Assembly (NCBI GenBank): GCA_017387515.1 | Contig: JAFOFC010000011.1 | Span: forward strand, 55,941 to 119,940 | Source: Paludibacteraceae bacterium | Lineage (GTDB): Bacteria > Bacteroidota > Bacteroidia > Bacteroidales > Paludibacteraceae | Length of the DNA: 64,000 nucleotides | Reading direction: 5' to 3' | Shown here: positions 35,901 to 44,580 of the stretch, in pieces | Layout of the letters: each line of letters starts with the position of its first letter | Position numbering within the stretch: position 1 is the first letter of the stretch | Notes under the pieces: model-generated | What the model saw: only the letters and a program-made list of their open reading frames with translations | The model's database searches: none | Told to the model about the DNA's origin: nothing | Made by a program: the position numbers and the translations under genes

Positions 35901-37665
35901 TCCTACAGAACGTACCGTAAACGAAGCAAAACGTTATACCGTTGCGGCTACTGGTGCCAACGGATGTGCTGCTAGCCAGTTCATTGACATTACATTAGAC
36001 GATGATGTACCTACACTAGATCTTACTGCATCGGCAGCTGATATTACTTGTTTGGTTCAATCTAGTGTGTTAACTGCACAAGCAACTCCTTCTGCAGGTG
36101 TAACCTATGCTTGGAATACCAACGAATCTGGCTCACAAATTACAGTAAATGCAGGAGGTAAATACGAAGTAGTAGCTACGGCTGTTAATGGTTGTACTGT
36201 TACTAAATCGGTAACCATCGATCAACATACCGATTTGCCAAACGTAACCATTTCGTCTACCGACCCAAAACAATATTGCCGTGTAAATACCCTTACCGCA
36301 AGTGGTGCCGATAAATACGTATGGAATACCAACGAACAAACTACCAGCATCGAGGTAAGTGAAGGAGGCGAGTATTGGGTAGAAGGTACCAATGCTTATG
36401 GCTGTAGTGCCCGTGCCGAGTTGAATTTAGAAAACGACAAAGAAACTCCTGTTGTTGCCATTAGCAGTGATATAAATGCGATTACTTGTACCAATACTAC
36501 AGCTACTTTAACAGCCACGGTAACCAATGCAGACGATGCACGTACTTATAGCTATGAATGGTCGCCTAAGTCGGGAACCAATAGCACCTTGCGTGTTACC
36601 GAAGGTAAAACCTATAAAGTAGTGGTTACCGATGGTACTAACTATTGTAAAGGCGAAAAAACAATTGCGGTTGCTCAACATACCGAAAAACCCATGGTAG
36701 ATGTACAAACCTTGCCTGCGGTATGTTTACCTGCTACCATCGATTTGGCCCAAGCCATTGGTCCTAATACCTTGGCCGATAATGTGGTGTTCTTTGAAGA
36801 CGAAGCGTTGACCAAAGAAATTACCAATACTACCATCGATTTGGCACAATACAACGTATTCTATGTGCAAGGTCAACAAGTAAATGGTAACGGTTGTATG
36901 GGCGATGCTCAGCCTGTAGCTGCTAATGTAAAAGCAGTTACTCCTGCTCCTGTAGTAAAAGACTACGACGAATGTACCAAAGCTGGCTCAGAGAAATTTA
37001 GTTCGTTGGTAACTTCAGGTTACTATAAATTGAATTTCTACGCTTCAGAAAATGATGAGACTCCTATTGCCGATGCCTTTGATGCGTCTGCTTCTAATAC
37101 CACTACTACCTATTACGTAAGCAATACCAACCAAGGTGCTTGCGAAAGTGAACGTGTGCCATTTACTGTTCACATTGAAGGTTTGGTAGACTTTGAATTA
37201 GAAGTTTCTGAAACCAACGTATTGGCAGGTGGCAACCAAGTGGTGGTTACCTTAACGCCTGCTTCTGTAGAGGTAGACCAATACAAATGGATGGCCAACG
37301 GTAACGTATTGCCTGTAGAAGGCGAAGAGTACAGCGCTAACTTGTATATCGATACCAAGTTTGAGGTAGCTGCCAAAGGTCGTTGCAATACCTTGGTTAA
37401 AGAAGCCTTTGTAGAAGTGGTTTGGCCAACGGCATTTACACCTTATAATAATAACAACTTAAACGAAACCTTTGCTAAAGGTTTACCTGTGAAAATCTTT
37501 AACCGTTTTGGTGTACTTGTGTTTGAAGGACCAGACGGATGGGATGGGGTAATGAACAAAAACATGGGTGCCAATAATATGGCAGTTCCTGGTGTTTATT
37601 ACTATGCCGTTCCATTGCCCGATGGAAATGTTAAAAAAGGAACCATAGAGATCGTTAAGTTCTAG
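29905..37665 (+). CDS. Giant T9SS-exported surface protein with gliding-type C-terminal domain
   Basis: A 2586-residue protein with a signal peptide (about 1-28). Seen in order: a carbohydrate-module-like N-terminal stretch (DDYYLIGSFTNNWDMNSAIKLTPNG, about 29-125); a region with cysteines and DHTGDTNGGMLMYN; DUF11-like beta domains at about 710-820 and within 1090-1220 and 1480-1600; two copies of a block at about 1216-1401 and 1598-1780 (offset 382 residues); several repeating Ig-like units of about 80-100 residues (GVTYAWNTNESGSQITVNAGGKYEVVA); and a CHU_C gliding-motility type sorting domain at about 2505-2586 (WPTAFTPYNNNNLNETF ... VPGVYYYAVPLPDGNVKKGTIEIVKF). Known: such domains direct export by T9SS with SprF-type partners. 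An adhesin or matrix role is inferred. Confidence 0.9.
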   Translation: MKKLANKPFWLWMWLCVVGLFVPIQLVADDYYLIGSFTNNWDMNSAIKLTPNGNQYEIKQSFNQGDEFKIVKNKDWNQSSWGYSNVNDKSLVENKDGNAKIKATGCYGLFFKPSDNTIYITKSSDCPQPYSLWGFDFLYQEGGSSGTKKWASTKGSADAWDGNFIATSADGETFDLGVIKRKSRFIGFRFYTNSNGAEVNGANVIWRNTDNNVKAIEGSDYGKWSNDGTKASTVAGTDAVWHQTDRNNALLGYENGTYSFDLVFELKVNNQEKKEVRTIHITYTINEFELTTNLSGPCHVGDLVQLNISGGTAPYTWQSSNDGISWSTLSGASGTAYTHKVADKTFIRAKDSNGNITNVVELTPSIRCDQDHTITIFKETFGTLSGEDARASYSKNNVPVEGTNITYTASVPYTASTVSCGAMTDGGYYAVLANPRNAGCGTNIAQGTQNCNCVDEVGKDNTRWYRNTTDHTGDTNGGMLMYNCKDGTSTTDVLYECIINGLCDSTYINFSAFVTCANRGLHGNIPIEAEFKLFNAANNVEIDTYEVKNIGLSEEWKEISAMFNSGAATSVKIQLINKAGDGQGNDLLFDDMTLSICTPEANLVCSDGVSTESVIVAGGSETLTASVLSGVMNKPYYLWQYQVGRANWVSMGEPQRDHATITVTPESSPTKYRVILANSIHEAKAVADGSTGKACGVHAITNEATVYAAFVTMSAATSVGNICLDGEDPSQLTLTITNPSGIEINNLKVNVGIPTNYINKVTVASGTGYSNNVWNVGTLANGASKTLKLNLKSDAATDEAVKEVDIKPYVSQLNNQTWANYDDSPTKSSAKLALNQVTKTPTAVTDYFECAETGTLTLSSLVNVEKPENLVFYDGETSLTTVSDVSKSDTSIDKYYYFTYQEGTKCVSKRGKVHVKIIPVPTASITSGESQTVCAAEKYTFDIAARATNGTGVWEVTSGSAEIDKEKSATTTACVLAGKTATLTWTVSNEKCGATASTTLSVDEQPKVTLLDGKGSASICGKSEFTVGVNTTASAGTWSIVEGSASASIQSPNDKETLVTGVEAGKTVKLKYTATNGTCDPVDSELVVLTNLVCNQFVLDNKFANETIGKGICLNQETTLTVTITNSSMATSTNVKTSVKLPAGLTYVTHSGSGTYNKDTGLWLIPSLEKGEDKKAQLVITVKGTTAATHKVTATITEATGTPVSGMSIPASITVHALPSVAFDATQSTICIDEQDKELTNIKVNFTGAAPFDITYQVDQNTAVIKKDVPNPYYIKETLTGNSTITLLSVVDTNGCDVTPTANQTHTVTTKTHASLGDLTTPPAVCEGSVLALTAPTVTNNKGAEVTNPTWFLDGKAFDPATTVTNALHNDKELYYQITSSCNNNKRDITTPAVKVTVDAKPVAFAGTDQTKCNNDAFVMAATVPEVGSGKWSVISGTANIQEPTSATTGVVGVPVNESATLQWTVSNGVCEANSSTVVLTNNDCTKLNLTTGTAPVVCDGNEATFTFTLTNGSSVTTTDVTSVITLGAGLSDAIITTNNGTISGNTWTVASMAPGDESVLTVVANATTADASVQVIVLTASGVSVAAVSANQSATVHALPSAAFDITSSTICIDEQDKELTNIKVNFTGAPDFNLTYKVNNGSDITKTNVSSPYSIKEQLSDDATISLVSVTDAKGCTGTITNQSHTVTTQQHASLGKLTAPEGVCDGGVLDLTAPTVTNNKGAVVTNPTWFLGGNEFDPATTVTNAQHNGKELFYQITSTCNAIERNISSNTVGVTVYKTPELDITFTDPNGNEVTATQISCAIPYLTATLSGAETYTWTDGSTQNPRVLGQKGQTTTYQVTGVTAQNCTSAPLTVTVTEDFVTPDVAIAVSDADKKITCSVQEITLTASSSTAGVTYKWDDADETSGAIVKVATPNTYKVTATNSTNGCSATATETIGINTEKPVIVITSKDANGTATSTLNCTAEASALTLVPSVTNVNSIGGPVTFVWDGDNTIPTERTVNEAKRYTVAATGANGCAASQFIDITLDDDVPTLDLTASAADITCLVQSSVLTAQATPSAGVTYAWNTNESGSQITVNAGGKYEVVATAVNGCTVTKSVTIDQHTDLPNVTISSTDPKQYCRVNTLTASGADKYVWNTNEQTTSIEVSEGGEYWVEGTNAYGCSARAELNLENDKETPVVAISSDINAITCTNTTATLTATVTNADDARTYSYEWSPKSGTNSTLRVTEGKTYKVVVTDGTNYCKGEKTIAVAQHTEKPMVDVQTLPAVCLPATIDLAQAIGPNTLADNVVFFEDEALTKEITNTTIDLAQYNVFYVQGQQVNGNGCMGDAQPVAANVKAVTPAPVVKDYDECTKAGSEKFSSLVTSGYYKLNFYASENDETPIADAFDASASNTTTTYYVSNTNQGACESERVPFTVHIEGLVDFELEVSETNVLAGGNQVVVTLTPASVEVDQYKWMANGNVLPVEGEEYSANLYIDTKFEVAAKGRCNTLVKEAFVEVVWPTAFTPYNNNNLNETFAKGLPVKIFNRFGVLVFEGPDGWDGVMNKNMGANNMAVPGVYYYAVPLPDGNVKKGTIEIVKF
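33550..34105 (+). repeat. Internal duplication in the giant protein gene, copy 1
   Basis: It starts CATGCTTTGCCATCGG and continues through a nearly identical stretch around GACAAAGAATTAACCAACAT and CATGGTTCTTGG. It matches 34696-35244 at an offset of 1146 bases (382 codons). Confidence 0.85.
34696..35244 (+). repeat. Internal duplication in the giant protein gene, copy 2
   Basis: Counterpart of 33550-34105. Stretches such as AACATCAAGGTTAACTTTAC and AACCCAACATGGTTCTTGG are identical, while other parts are clearly diverged. This suggests selective gene conversion or constraint on blocks. Confidence 0.85.
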
Positions 37666-37688
37666 AGAAAAATTAACATTTATAACTG

Positions 37689-37724
37689 AAATCCCCGTTT
37701 CTGCATAGAAAGGGGGATTTTTTT
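37689..37724 (+). terminator. Rho-independent terminator after the giant protein gene
   Basis: AAATCCCCGTTTCT pairs with AGAAAGGGGGATTT around GCAT with one mismatch, followed by TTTTTTT. The giant gene and the next one are therefore separate transcripts. Confidence 0.8.
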
Positions 37725-37747
37725 ATGTTTTTTTAAAAATTAAGCAT

Positions 37748-37755
37748 TATATTTG
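37748..37755 (+). promoter_or_regulatory. -7 box for the second T9SS surface protein
   Basis: TATATTTG, 65-72 bases before the ATG at 37820. The preceding -33 element is not clear in an A/T-rich stretch. Confidence 0.5.
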
Positions 37756-37819
37756 TAAATTGAATGTATAGTTAGTATTATATCTATTTGAAATAATATA
37801 AAAACCAAATCTAAATACG

Positions 37820-40800
37820 ATGAAAAAAAACAAGAACTTAGTGCGCGCTTTATTTATGCTATTGATGCTTATTGGAGCAGCTAGTAGTGTATATGGTGCG
37901 TATTTTATGAAACACCCATGGGGTGGTGGTAATTGGGAATGGAAAGAGTTGAATGGAAATAATGAAGTTGTTGCTAATTATGGTGGTAGTGGTGTTAATG
38001 TTAATACCTCTGCTAACGATAATAATGCTCAATGGATTCCTTCTCCTAATTTAGCTTGCAGTATTTCTAACGGCACATCTTGTGTATTTAAATACAATCC
38101 ATCTGATGGAAGTGTAACCATTACCCCAGAAAATGGATGTGGTGGCTCAACCGGTGGCTCTTTAAGCGAGCCTTATGTTATTTCTGTCTATAAAAATCCT
38201 TGGAATCAATTGTACACCTTTACACCAGTTCCAGGTTCTACCAACTACGAATACGAAGCGACTATAGAAATTCCTGATTATACAGGAAATATTTCCGACT
38301 ATAGTTTCTGGGTAGGTGAAAATGGTGCATGGAGTCCTACCTATTCGGACAATGCTAGCTTGTCTACCATCGTAAGTGAATGTAAAACAGGTGTGTTGCA
38401 TGTTAAAATGTACGCGCTACAAGAAAACGGACAACCTCACGGTTCTGATTACAAAAACTTTGGTGTTCATGGTAGTTGTTCTGTCAATGCCAACGCTTTA
38501 CAATTAAAGAGCGATGTGCGTGAATTCGATTTGGCAACCCCTCCAACTGAAATTACTCTTACGGCTACTGCCGACGAAACAACTACTGGCAATTATGTAT
38601 GGTATAAATCGGACGACAATGGAGCTACTTATACAAAATTAGTTGAAAGTGCTTCTAATACCTATACATTGTCGGGCGCCAATATTCCTGTTAATCCTAA
38701 AAATTATTACAAGGTAACCCGTAAACTAGCCAATTCGGCAGAACATGTAGAGGCTATTTGTGTAATTTATACCGTACAAAGTTGTGGAAAAGATAGCAAG
38801 GGTACTGTAATCTTTAACCAAGACTTTGGTACGTTAACTGCTATTCGTGGTACTGGTAGCCGTTCTGAATTTACAGGTATTGTAGATGGATATGAATATC
38901 AACCTGCTCCTTATAAAATTAACGATGGTTATTATGCCGTTGTAGCCAATCCATACTATTGTGGATGCGGTAAAGGTAGCAATATGTCGGAAGAAGTAAC
39001 CGATGGTTGTTTGCAAGAAGGTGTTTGGTTCCGTAATTTGCCCGACCATACCTTGTTCAACGATACCCAAACAGGTCCTTATGGTGGTATGTTGATGATT
39101 AACTTTAATGGAACGGGTATTGCTTATCAACGTGTACTAACCGAAATCGAAAAGAAAGATATTACTAAAAATTCTATACTAAAATTCTCTGCTTACTTTG
39201 CATCTGCAGCGGTACAATCTAAACAAGATGTAACCTTTAACCCTATTAACGTAGAACTTATTATTCAATTTAAGAAAACAGGTTCTTCTACATGGGAAGA
39301 TGCGGCAACCATCCAATCGCAAGTAACCTACAGCGAAGGTTGGCAACGCAGTGAGGTAGAGTGGAAAGTTGAAGATAACGATGGTGACTTCCGCGTTGTT
39401 ATCAATAACCATGGTGCTTCAGGTTCGGGTAATGACTTGTTAATTGACGATGTTAGCCTTAATTTGTGTACACCTGCCTTTGCGTTGTATTTCTACGATC
39501 AAGCAAAAGATTTGCAATTTGAAGAAAAAGTAGCACAAAAATTGGATGAAGAGTCAACTATTCGCATTAAACAAATTAACTTTGGTTCGTTGAGTAATGA
39601 TCCATGTATACAATTGTACAAACGTATTGTAAATGGAACCAGCGAAAGCTATGTTTATGTATCAGATTTAACCCTATCAAATGGTTATTATACCACTTCC
39701 GTTAGTCCTAGTGAGGTTCTTTCGAATGTTCCTGGTGAAGTCGAATTGGTAGCATTAGCTTCTATTAAGGCGGGTAATGCTTGTGATACTAGTATTGCAA
39801 CGGGTGTTGAAAACGGAACGTACAAACCTGGTATGCAAAACAATGTGGTGTTCTCTGGTAACAGCATAACCTATTCTATTGAATGTGGTACAAGTTCGTT
39901 AAGCAATAACGAAACCGTGGCAAAAATATGCCAAGGAACTGATGCCGAACCTGCTAAAATGCCTATTTTAAAATTATCCTCTACCAATATCAGCAATGTG
40001 GTAGAGTTTGATATCCGTCATAATGGCCAAATCTTATTGGAAGGATTAACATATCAAGAGACAGCACCAGGCTACATGTTGCTTGATGTTAATCAATTGT
40101 ACAAAGATGCTACAGGTAACGCATTCTCGTGGCCCGAAGGCACCAATACCTTTACCGTTACGGTAAGAGAAAAATTTGTAAACGATTATGTTTGCGAACG
40201 CCTTGCCAATGGTGCCATTTCAATTCAGGTAGTTAAACGTCCTCAAATTACAGCAGACCTTGAAGGCAAAGAGATATGCAAAGGAACTTCAGAAGAACTT
40301 AGCATTACTGCTAGCCCTGTAAGCCAATACCAATGGCAAACCATGGCTCCTGGCGATAACGATTGGAGTAATGTAGGTACCAATAGTTCTACCTTTAGTA
40401 CTCCTACTACTATGGCCAACGAAACACAATACCGTGTATTGATGTACAACGATAATACCTTAAAATGTGCTACTACTTCTGCAGTAGCAACCATGACTAC
40501 TAAGTTATGCGAAGAAATGTCACTGGGTCAGGCAGTAGATAAATCATCGGTATGTCAGGACGACGTAATTACCTATACGGTAACCCTTACCAATGGTGCA
40601 GCTGCAGAGGCTACAAACCTTTCGGCCACTGTAGTTTGGGATAGCAATGTATTGGAGTTGCAACAAGATGGTTTGCCTGCTAACTTTGATGCCACCACGG
40701 GTGTGTGGTCTGTTGGCGAAATGCAACCAGGCACACAAAACCTTAGTATTAAGTTTAAGGTAATAAGCGTTCCAACGGGTGATATTACCATTCAGTCTTA

Positions 40801-42202
40801 CATTTCATCGGTTAATGAAGGAACGTATGGTAGCTATGACAGACAACCCAAAACTACCATGAAAGGTGAATCGACTGTTACCATTAAGAGTCAAGCCGTT
40901 GCTCCTACTCCTAAACGCAAAGGTGAAATATATGCCTTTAATACTTGTAAGGGCGATGAAACCTATGGTAAAACCATTCCTTATGACTTCTTAATAGAAG
41001 ATAAGATGGATGATGGTAGTGATTTTGATAAATCTAACTTGGTTTGGATGGACGTAAACTACAACGTGATTGATGATGCTGAAGCTAACTTTAGCGTGCA
41101 TACTTTGCAAGATGTTACCTTGTATGTTTACAATGAACCAGAAGGCTATTGCAAAAGCGATGTGGTAGAAGTACGCTATCGTGTAAAAGAAAATACTTCT
41201 ACCCCTAAAGTTAATGATTACATTGATTGCGTTGACCCTGAAGCAGAAGAAGTGCTGTTAAAAACAAGGGTAGAGAAGGAATCAGATTATAAATACCTAG
41301 TTTTCAAGGATAAATCTGGCAAAGAAGCAAGCGTATTTGATCCTAGTCAAGTAGGTGAAACTACCTATACGCTGGTGGCCTACAAAGACGAAATTGGTAC
41401 TTGCCCATCTGAATCTGTAGAACTCCTAGTGAAGATAAAAGATTATGCAGTAGCAGGCAATATTGCAGCAGATGGTGCCGAAATTTGTCCTGGTGCAGAT
41501 GTTACCTTGTCTGCAGCAACCCAGTTTGATGAGAAACAAGACAACGTGGTAATTAGATGGTACTCAGATCCTAATTTAGGTGCAGAATTGTTGTTGGCTA
41601 CCGGTGATGATTACGACATGGAAAAAGTGTTGACCGATACGTATGTATATGTAACCGTAGAAACCAACAATTATTGCGAAAACCAAGCTGGTGATGCAAA
41701 AGATGTGTATGTGGCTATGAAACAAGCATCGCCCGAATTGAGCATTACCCCAAAAGAACAAGTAATTACCATAGGTGGTAAACCATCGTTTGTGGTTACT
41801 CCTAATTATGTAGGCCAAGCTGCCGAATACAGCGTTTTGGTTAATGGTGAGCAAGTTGAGTCGTTGGCAGATTATAAACCCTACATTGACTCTGAATACG
41901 TCATTGTATTTGATGGTGAATGTGGTACAACTGCCGATTCTGCTATGGTAACCGTACAATGGCCTACTGTATTTACACCTTATGGAACGTTTGGTTTGAA
42001 CGATACCTTTGTAAAAGATATGGATCCTAACTTCCATACTGCTATTTATAATCGTTTTGGTATGCCATTGATCGAAACAGAAAATGGTTGGGATGGTAAA
42101 TTGCCTAATGGAGAATTAGCCGTTCCCGGTGTTTATTATTACGTGGTTACCTTGCCTGACGGAAATGTTAAGAAAGGTACCATCGAAGTATTCAAGCAAT
42201 AA
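37820..42202 (+). CDS. Large T9SS-exported surface protein with gliding-type C-terminal domain
   Basis: A 1460-residue protein with a signal peptide (KNLVRALFMLLMLIGAASSVYG, about 5-26). Seen: an N-terminal Gly/Asn/Trp-rich stretch, a paralogous middle section shared with the 2586-residue neighbour (INDGYYAVVANPYYCGCGKG, LPDHTLFND, GGMLMINF, NDLLIDDVSLNLCTP at about 365-555), a DUF11-like domain at about 914-990 (VTLTNGAAAEATNLSATVVWD ... GVWSVGEMQPG), and a CHU_C sorting domain at about 1379-1460 (WPTVFTPYGTFGLNDTF ... VPGVYYYVVTLPDGNVKKGTIEVFKQ). It is followed after 16 bases by an OmpA-like gene and then porP/sprF, so export and anchoring partners are co-transcribed. An adhesin-type role is inferred. 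Confidence 0.9.
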   Translation: MKKNKNLVRALFMLLMLIGAASSVYGAYFMKHPWGGGNWEWKELNGNNEVVANYGGSGVNVNTSANDNNAQWIPSPNLACSISNGTSCVFKYNPSDGSVTITPENGCGGSTGGSLSEPYVISVYKNPWNQLYTFTPVPGSTNYEYEATIEIPDYTGNISDYSFWVGENGAWSPTYSDNASLSTIVSECKTGVLHVKMYALQENGQPHGSDYKNFGVHGSCSVNANALQLKSDVREFDLATPPTEITLTATADETTTGNYVWYKSDDNGATYTKLVESASNTYTLSGANIPVNPKNYYKVTRKLANSAEHVEAICVIYTVQSCGKDSKGTVIFNQDFGTLTAIRGTGSRSEFTGIVDGYEYQPAPYKINDGYYAVVANPYYCGCGKGSNMSEEVTDGCLQEGVWFRNLPDHTLFNDTQTGPYGGMLMINFNGTGIAYQRVLTEIEKKDITKNSILKFSAYFASAAVQSKQDVTFNPINVELIIQFKKTGSSTWEDAATIQSQVTYSEGWQRSEVEWKVEDNDGDFRVVINNHGASGSGNDLLIDDVSLNLCTPAFALYFYDQAKDLQFEEKVAQKLDEESTIRIKQINFGSLSNDPCIQLYKRIVNGTSESYVYVSDLTLSNGYYTTSVSPSEVLSNVPGEVELVALASIKAGNACDTSIATGVENGTYKPGMQNNVVFSGNSITYSIECGTSSLSNNETVAKICQGTDAEPAKMPILKLSSTNISNVVEFDIRHNGQILLEGLTYQETAPGYMLLDVNQLYKDATGNAFSWPEGTNTFTVTVREKFVNDYVCERLANGAISIQVVKRPQITADLEGKEICKGTSEELSITASPVSQYQWQTMAPGDNDWSNVGTNSSTFSTPTTMANETQYRVLMYNDNTLKCATTSAVATMTTKLCEEMSLGQAVDKSSVCQDDVITYTVTLTNGAAAEATNLSATVVWDSNVLELQQDGLPANFDATTGVWSVGEMQPGTQNLSIKFKVISVPTGDITIQSYISSVNEGTYGSYDRQPKTTMKGESTVTIKSQAVAPTPKRKGEIYAFNTCKGDETYGKTIPYDFLIEDKMDDGSDFDKSNLVWMDVNYNVIDDAEANFSVHTLQDVTLYVYNEPEGYCKSDVVEVRYRVKENTSTPKVNDYIDCVDPEAEEVLLKTRVEKESDYKYLVFKDKSGKEASVFDPSQVGETTYTLVAYKDEIGTCPSESVELLVKIKDYAVAGNIAADGAEICPGADVTLSAATQFDEKQDNVVIRWYSDPNLGAELLLATGDDYDMEKVLTDTYVYVTVETNNYCENQAGDAKDVYVAMKQASPELSITPKEQVITIGGKPSFVVTPNYVGQAAEYSVLVNGEQVESLADYKPYIDSEYVIVFDGECGTTADSAMVTVQWPTVFTPYGTFGLNDTFVKDMDPNFHTAIYNRFGMPLIETENGWDGKLPNGELAVPGVYYYVVTLPDGNVKKGTIEVFKQ

Positions 42203-42218
42203 TTAATAATCCTATACT

Positions 42219-43634
42219 ATGAGAAAAATCGTAATGAGTTTAGCATGGTTGTTACCCGTAATGTTATGGGCAGCCATCAGTCCTAAGTACAGCGAAGGAT
42301 ATACGTTTGATCCTACTGTAAGCAGTACCGAAGACAAAGAATTTGCACTATCGCCTTATAAAGACAGTACATTTGTCTTTGTGCGTGGCCAAGAGGTTTT
42401 TGTTACCAAAATTGATACCGCAGGCGAATTGGATAATCCACAAAAATGTGCCGATTTCGATTTGATTAAAGTGTCTGGTACCGTTGCATTCGATAAAAAA
42501 CGCAACCGTTTGTATTATAGCCAATACAACAGCGATTATAAAGCAGAGTATTTGTACGAAAGTATCTGCGATATAGATGGTAAATGGCAACCTGGTAAAC
42601 GCATGCGCATTAAAGGTACTGTAAAATCGCGTACAGGAGTTTCGTTTGTTCAAAGTGCAGGATGGAACTACCGTTTGCCTTATATTGAAGGATTCTACAA
42701 TCCAACCATGAACCAAGACTACAACCGTGTGTACTTTAGTTCTACCATGGAAGGTGGCTTGGGTGGTCGCGACCTTTATTACGTAGAAATTGAAGACGAA
42801 GAACAACGCATTTGGTCGTACCCAGTAAACGTTAAAGAATTGAATAGTTCTGCCGATGACGATTGGGCAGTGCTAGAAGGCGATAGTATCCTATATTTCT
42901 CTAGTAGCCGCGATGGTCAAATGTCGGTTTTTTCTGCTACAGCAGCAACCGATAGCACTTGGAACAATGCTGTTAAGTTCGATAATCCTTACAACGAAGG
43001 GGGCGAAAACTACAACATGTTGGTATGGGATTCGGTTCCTATGTTGATTTCTAACCGTGCTGGTAACGATGATATTTATTTGTTCCACCCAGTACCTGCC
43101 GAACCCGAACCAGAACCTACCTACGAAGAAAAGAAACGTCGTTTCTATTGGGTATTCTTCTTGTTCGACTTTGACCGAGATATCCTAGATGAAGCCTTCT
43201 TCCAAGACTTGCATCGTTTGGCTACCGAAATGCGTAACTTCCCCGATTGTCGCTTTGAAATTTCGGGTTATACCGACTCGCGTGGTTCAGAAGCGTACAA
43301 CGACAAACTATCGCAACGTCGTGCCGAAACCATCAAACAATTGTTAGTTGAAAAAGAAAATTACGATCCTAGCGTGCTAGAAGCTGTTGGTTATGGCGAA
43401 CGTCGCTTGCAAGTGCCTAATGCACAAACCGAAGAAGAACACGCACAAAACCGTCGTGTAGAAGTGCGTATTATTTTGGACGAAAACCAAGATATTGAAC
43501 AATACGACGAAACTACAGAAGAAGGTAAAGCTGCCAAAGCCGAAGACGAAGCTATCGATGCTCGTAACGAAGCTAAAAAGCAAGAGTACGAAAGTTACTT
43601 AGATGATTTCAACAATAAAAACAAGAGAAAATAA
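42219..43634 (+). CDS. OmpA-family outer membrane protein with beta-propeller-like N-terminal region
   Basis: A 471-residue protein with a signal peptide (MRKIVMSLAWLLPVMLWA). The N-terminal about 290 residues have PD40-like phrases (RVYFSSTMEGGLGGRDLYYVEI, ILYFSSSRDGQMSVFSA, PMLISNRAGNDDIYLFHP). Residues about 305-430 are an OmpA peptidoglycan-binding domain: FFLFDFDRDILDEAFFQDLHRLA, FEISGYTDSRGSEAYNDKLSQRRAETIKQ, and the terminal NRRVEVRI signature. A charged tail follows (Glu/Lys/Asn rich). This is the layout of T9SS-associated PorE-like or Bacteroidota OmpA proteins that link outer membrane machinery to peptidoglycan. It sits between the large surface protein and porP/sprF, seven bases upstream of the latter. 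Confidence 0.88.
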   Translation: MRKIVMSLAWLLPVMLWAAISPKYSEGYTFDPTVSSTEDKEFALSPYKDSTFVFVRGQEVFVTKIDTAGELDNPQKCADFDLIKVSGTVAFDKKRNRLYYSQYNSDYKAEYLYESICDIDGKWQPGKRMRIKGTVKSRTGVSFVQSAGWNYRLPYIEGFYNPTMNQDYNRVYFSSTMEGGLGGRDLYYVEIEDEEQRIWSYPVNVKELNSSADDDWAVLEGDSILYFSSSRDGQMSVFSATAATDSTWNNAVKFDNPYNEGGENYNMLVWDSVPMLISNRAGNDDIYLFHPVPAEPEPEPTYEEKKRRFYWVFFLFDFDRDILDEAFFQDLHRLATEMRNFPDCRFEISGYTDSRGSEAYNDKLSQRRAETIKQLLVEKENYDPSVLEAVGYGERRLQVPNAQTEEEHAQNRRVEVRIILDENQDIEQYDETTEEGKAAKAEDEAIDARNEAKKQEYESYLDDFNNKNKRK

Positions 43635-43640
43635 CGTATT

Positions 43641-44552
43641 ATGAAAAAAGTCTTTTTATTATTATCAGCTTTAGTAGTTAGTACTACCATAGCCTTTGCA
43701 CAAAACGACTTTGTGCTTACCGAGCAGTTGTTTTCTCGTATTGCCGTGAACCCTGCAGGTACAGGTAACGACGAAAATGTAAATATTTTCTCGTTAAACC
43801 GTTTTCAATATGCTGGTGCGCAAGGTGCTCCTTTCTCTACCTTGTTAAACGTGCATTCTTATTTTGATAAAGCTAACTCGGGCGTAGGTTTTACCTTTTC
43901 TTACGACGGATCGGGTGTGGCTTATCGCCAATTCCAAGCAAAAGCTGTTTATGCTTACCATTTGAACTTTGGCAAAAAGAACTTGTTCTCGTTTGGTGTG
44001 GGTTTGGGTGTTGCTAGCAAAAACTTCGACCCCGATCGTCACATCTTGGTAGATGAGGATGAACGTGGCCAAGGTTTCCCCGATAAATACGAAAGCAAAA
44101 CCATGTTTGATGCAAGTATCGGTATTGAATACTCAAATCCTTACATTATGGCAGGTTTCTCTATTAACCACATTCCTGGCTATTTTGTAAGCGAAGAAGA
44201 AATGAGCAGTTTAACCATTATGCCTACTTATCACTTGTATGCTCGTGGTTCTATTCCATGCATGGATCAGTTGATGATTTCGCCATCAGCAGGGTATTAC
44301 TATACTGGTCAAACCCACGTAGCTGATGTGAACGTAACGGCATTCTTCTGCAAATATTTTTGGGCAGGTTTAGGTTATCGTACCTTGTCAACTGCCTATT
44401 TGAACATTGGTGTTGAATGGGAATGGTTGCGCGTAGGTTACTCTTGCGACTTGAATGCAGGCGAACTAAGCGATGTGGCATGGACCAGCCACGAGGTTAT
44501 GTTATCGTTTAGCATACCTACCAAGAAAAAAGCATCTGAATGGGACGATTAA
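43641..44552 (+). CDS. PorP/SprF-family type IX secretion outer membrane protein
   Basis: A 303-residue predicted outer membrane barrel with a signal peptide (MKKVFLLLSALVVSTTIAFAQ). Seen: FVLTEQLFSRIAVNPAGTGNDE at about 24-45, which fits the family's N-terminal NPAxxG region, aromatic-alternating beta strands throughout, and PYIMAGFSINHIPGYFV in the middle. Known: SprF and related PorP paralogues are required for secretion of specific proteins with the gliding-type (type B) C-terminal domain. Its place right after a CHU_C protein and OmpA-like gene makes it the likely dedicated partner of the 1460- and perhaps 2586-residue proteins. Confidence 0.9.
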   Translation: MKKVFLLLSALVVSTTIAFAQNDFVLTEQLFSRIAVNPAGTGNDENVNIFSLNRFQYAGAQGAPFSTLLNVHSYFDKANSGVGFTFSYDGSGVAYRQFQAKAVYAYHLNFGKKNLFSFGVGLGVASKNFDPDRHILVDEDERGQGFPDKYESKTMFDASIGIEYSNPYIMAGFSINHIPGYFVSEEEMSSLTIMPTYHLYARGSIPCMDQLMISPSAGYYYTGQTHVADVNVTAFFCKYFWAGLGYRTLSTAYLNIGVEWEWLRVGYSCDLNAGELSDVAWTSHEVMLSFSIPTKKKASEWDD

Positions 44553-44580
44553 TAATCATTTAATTAGATAAAAGTTATTT

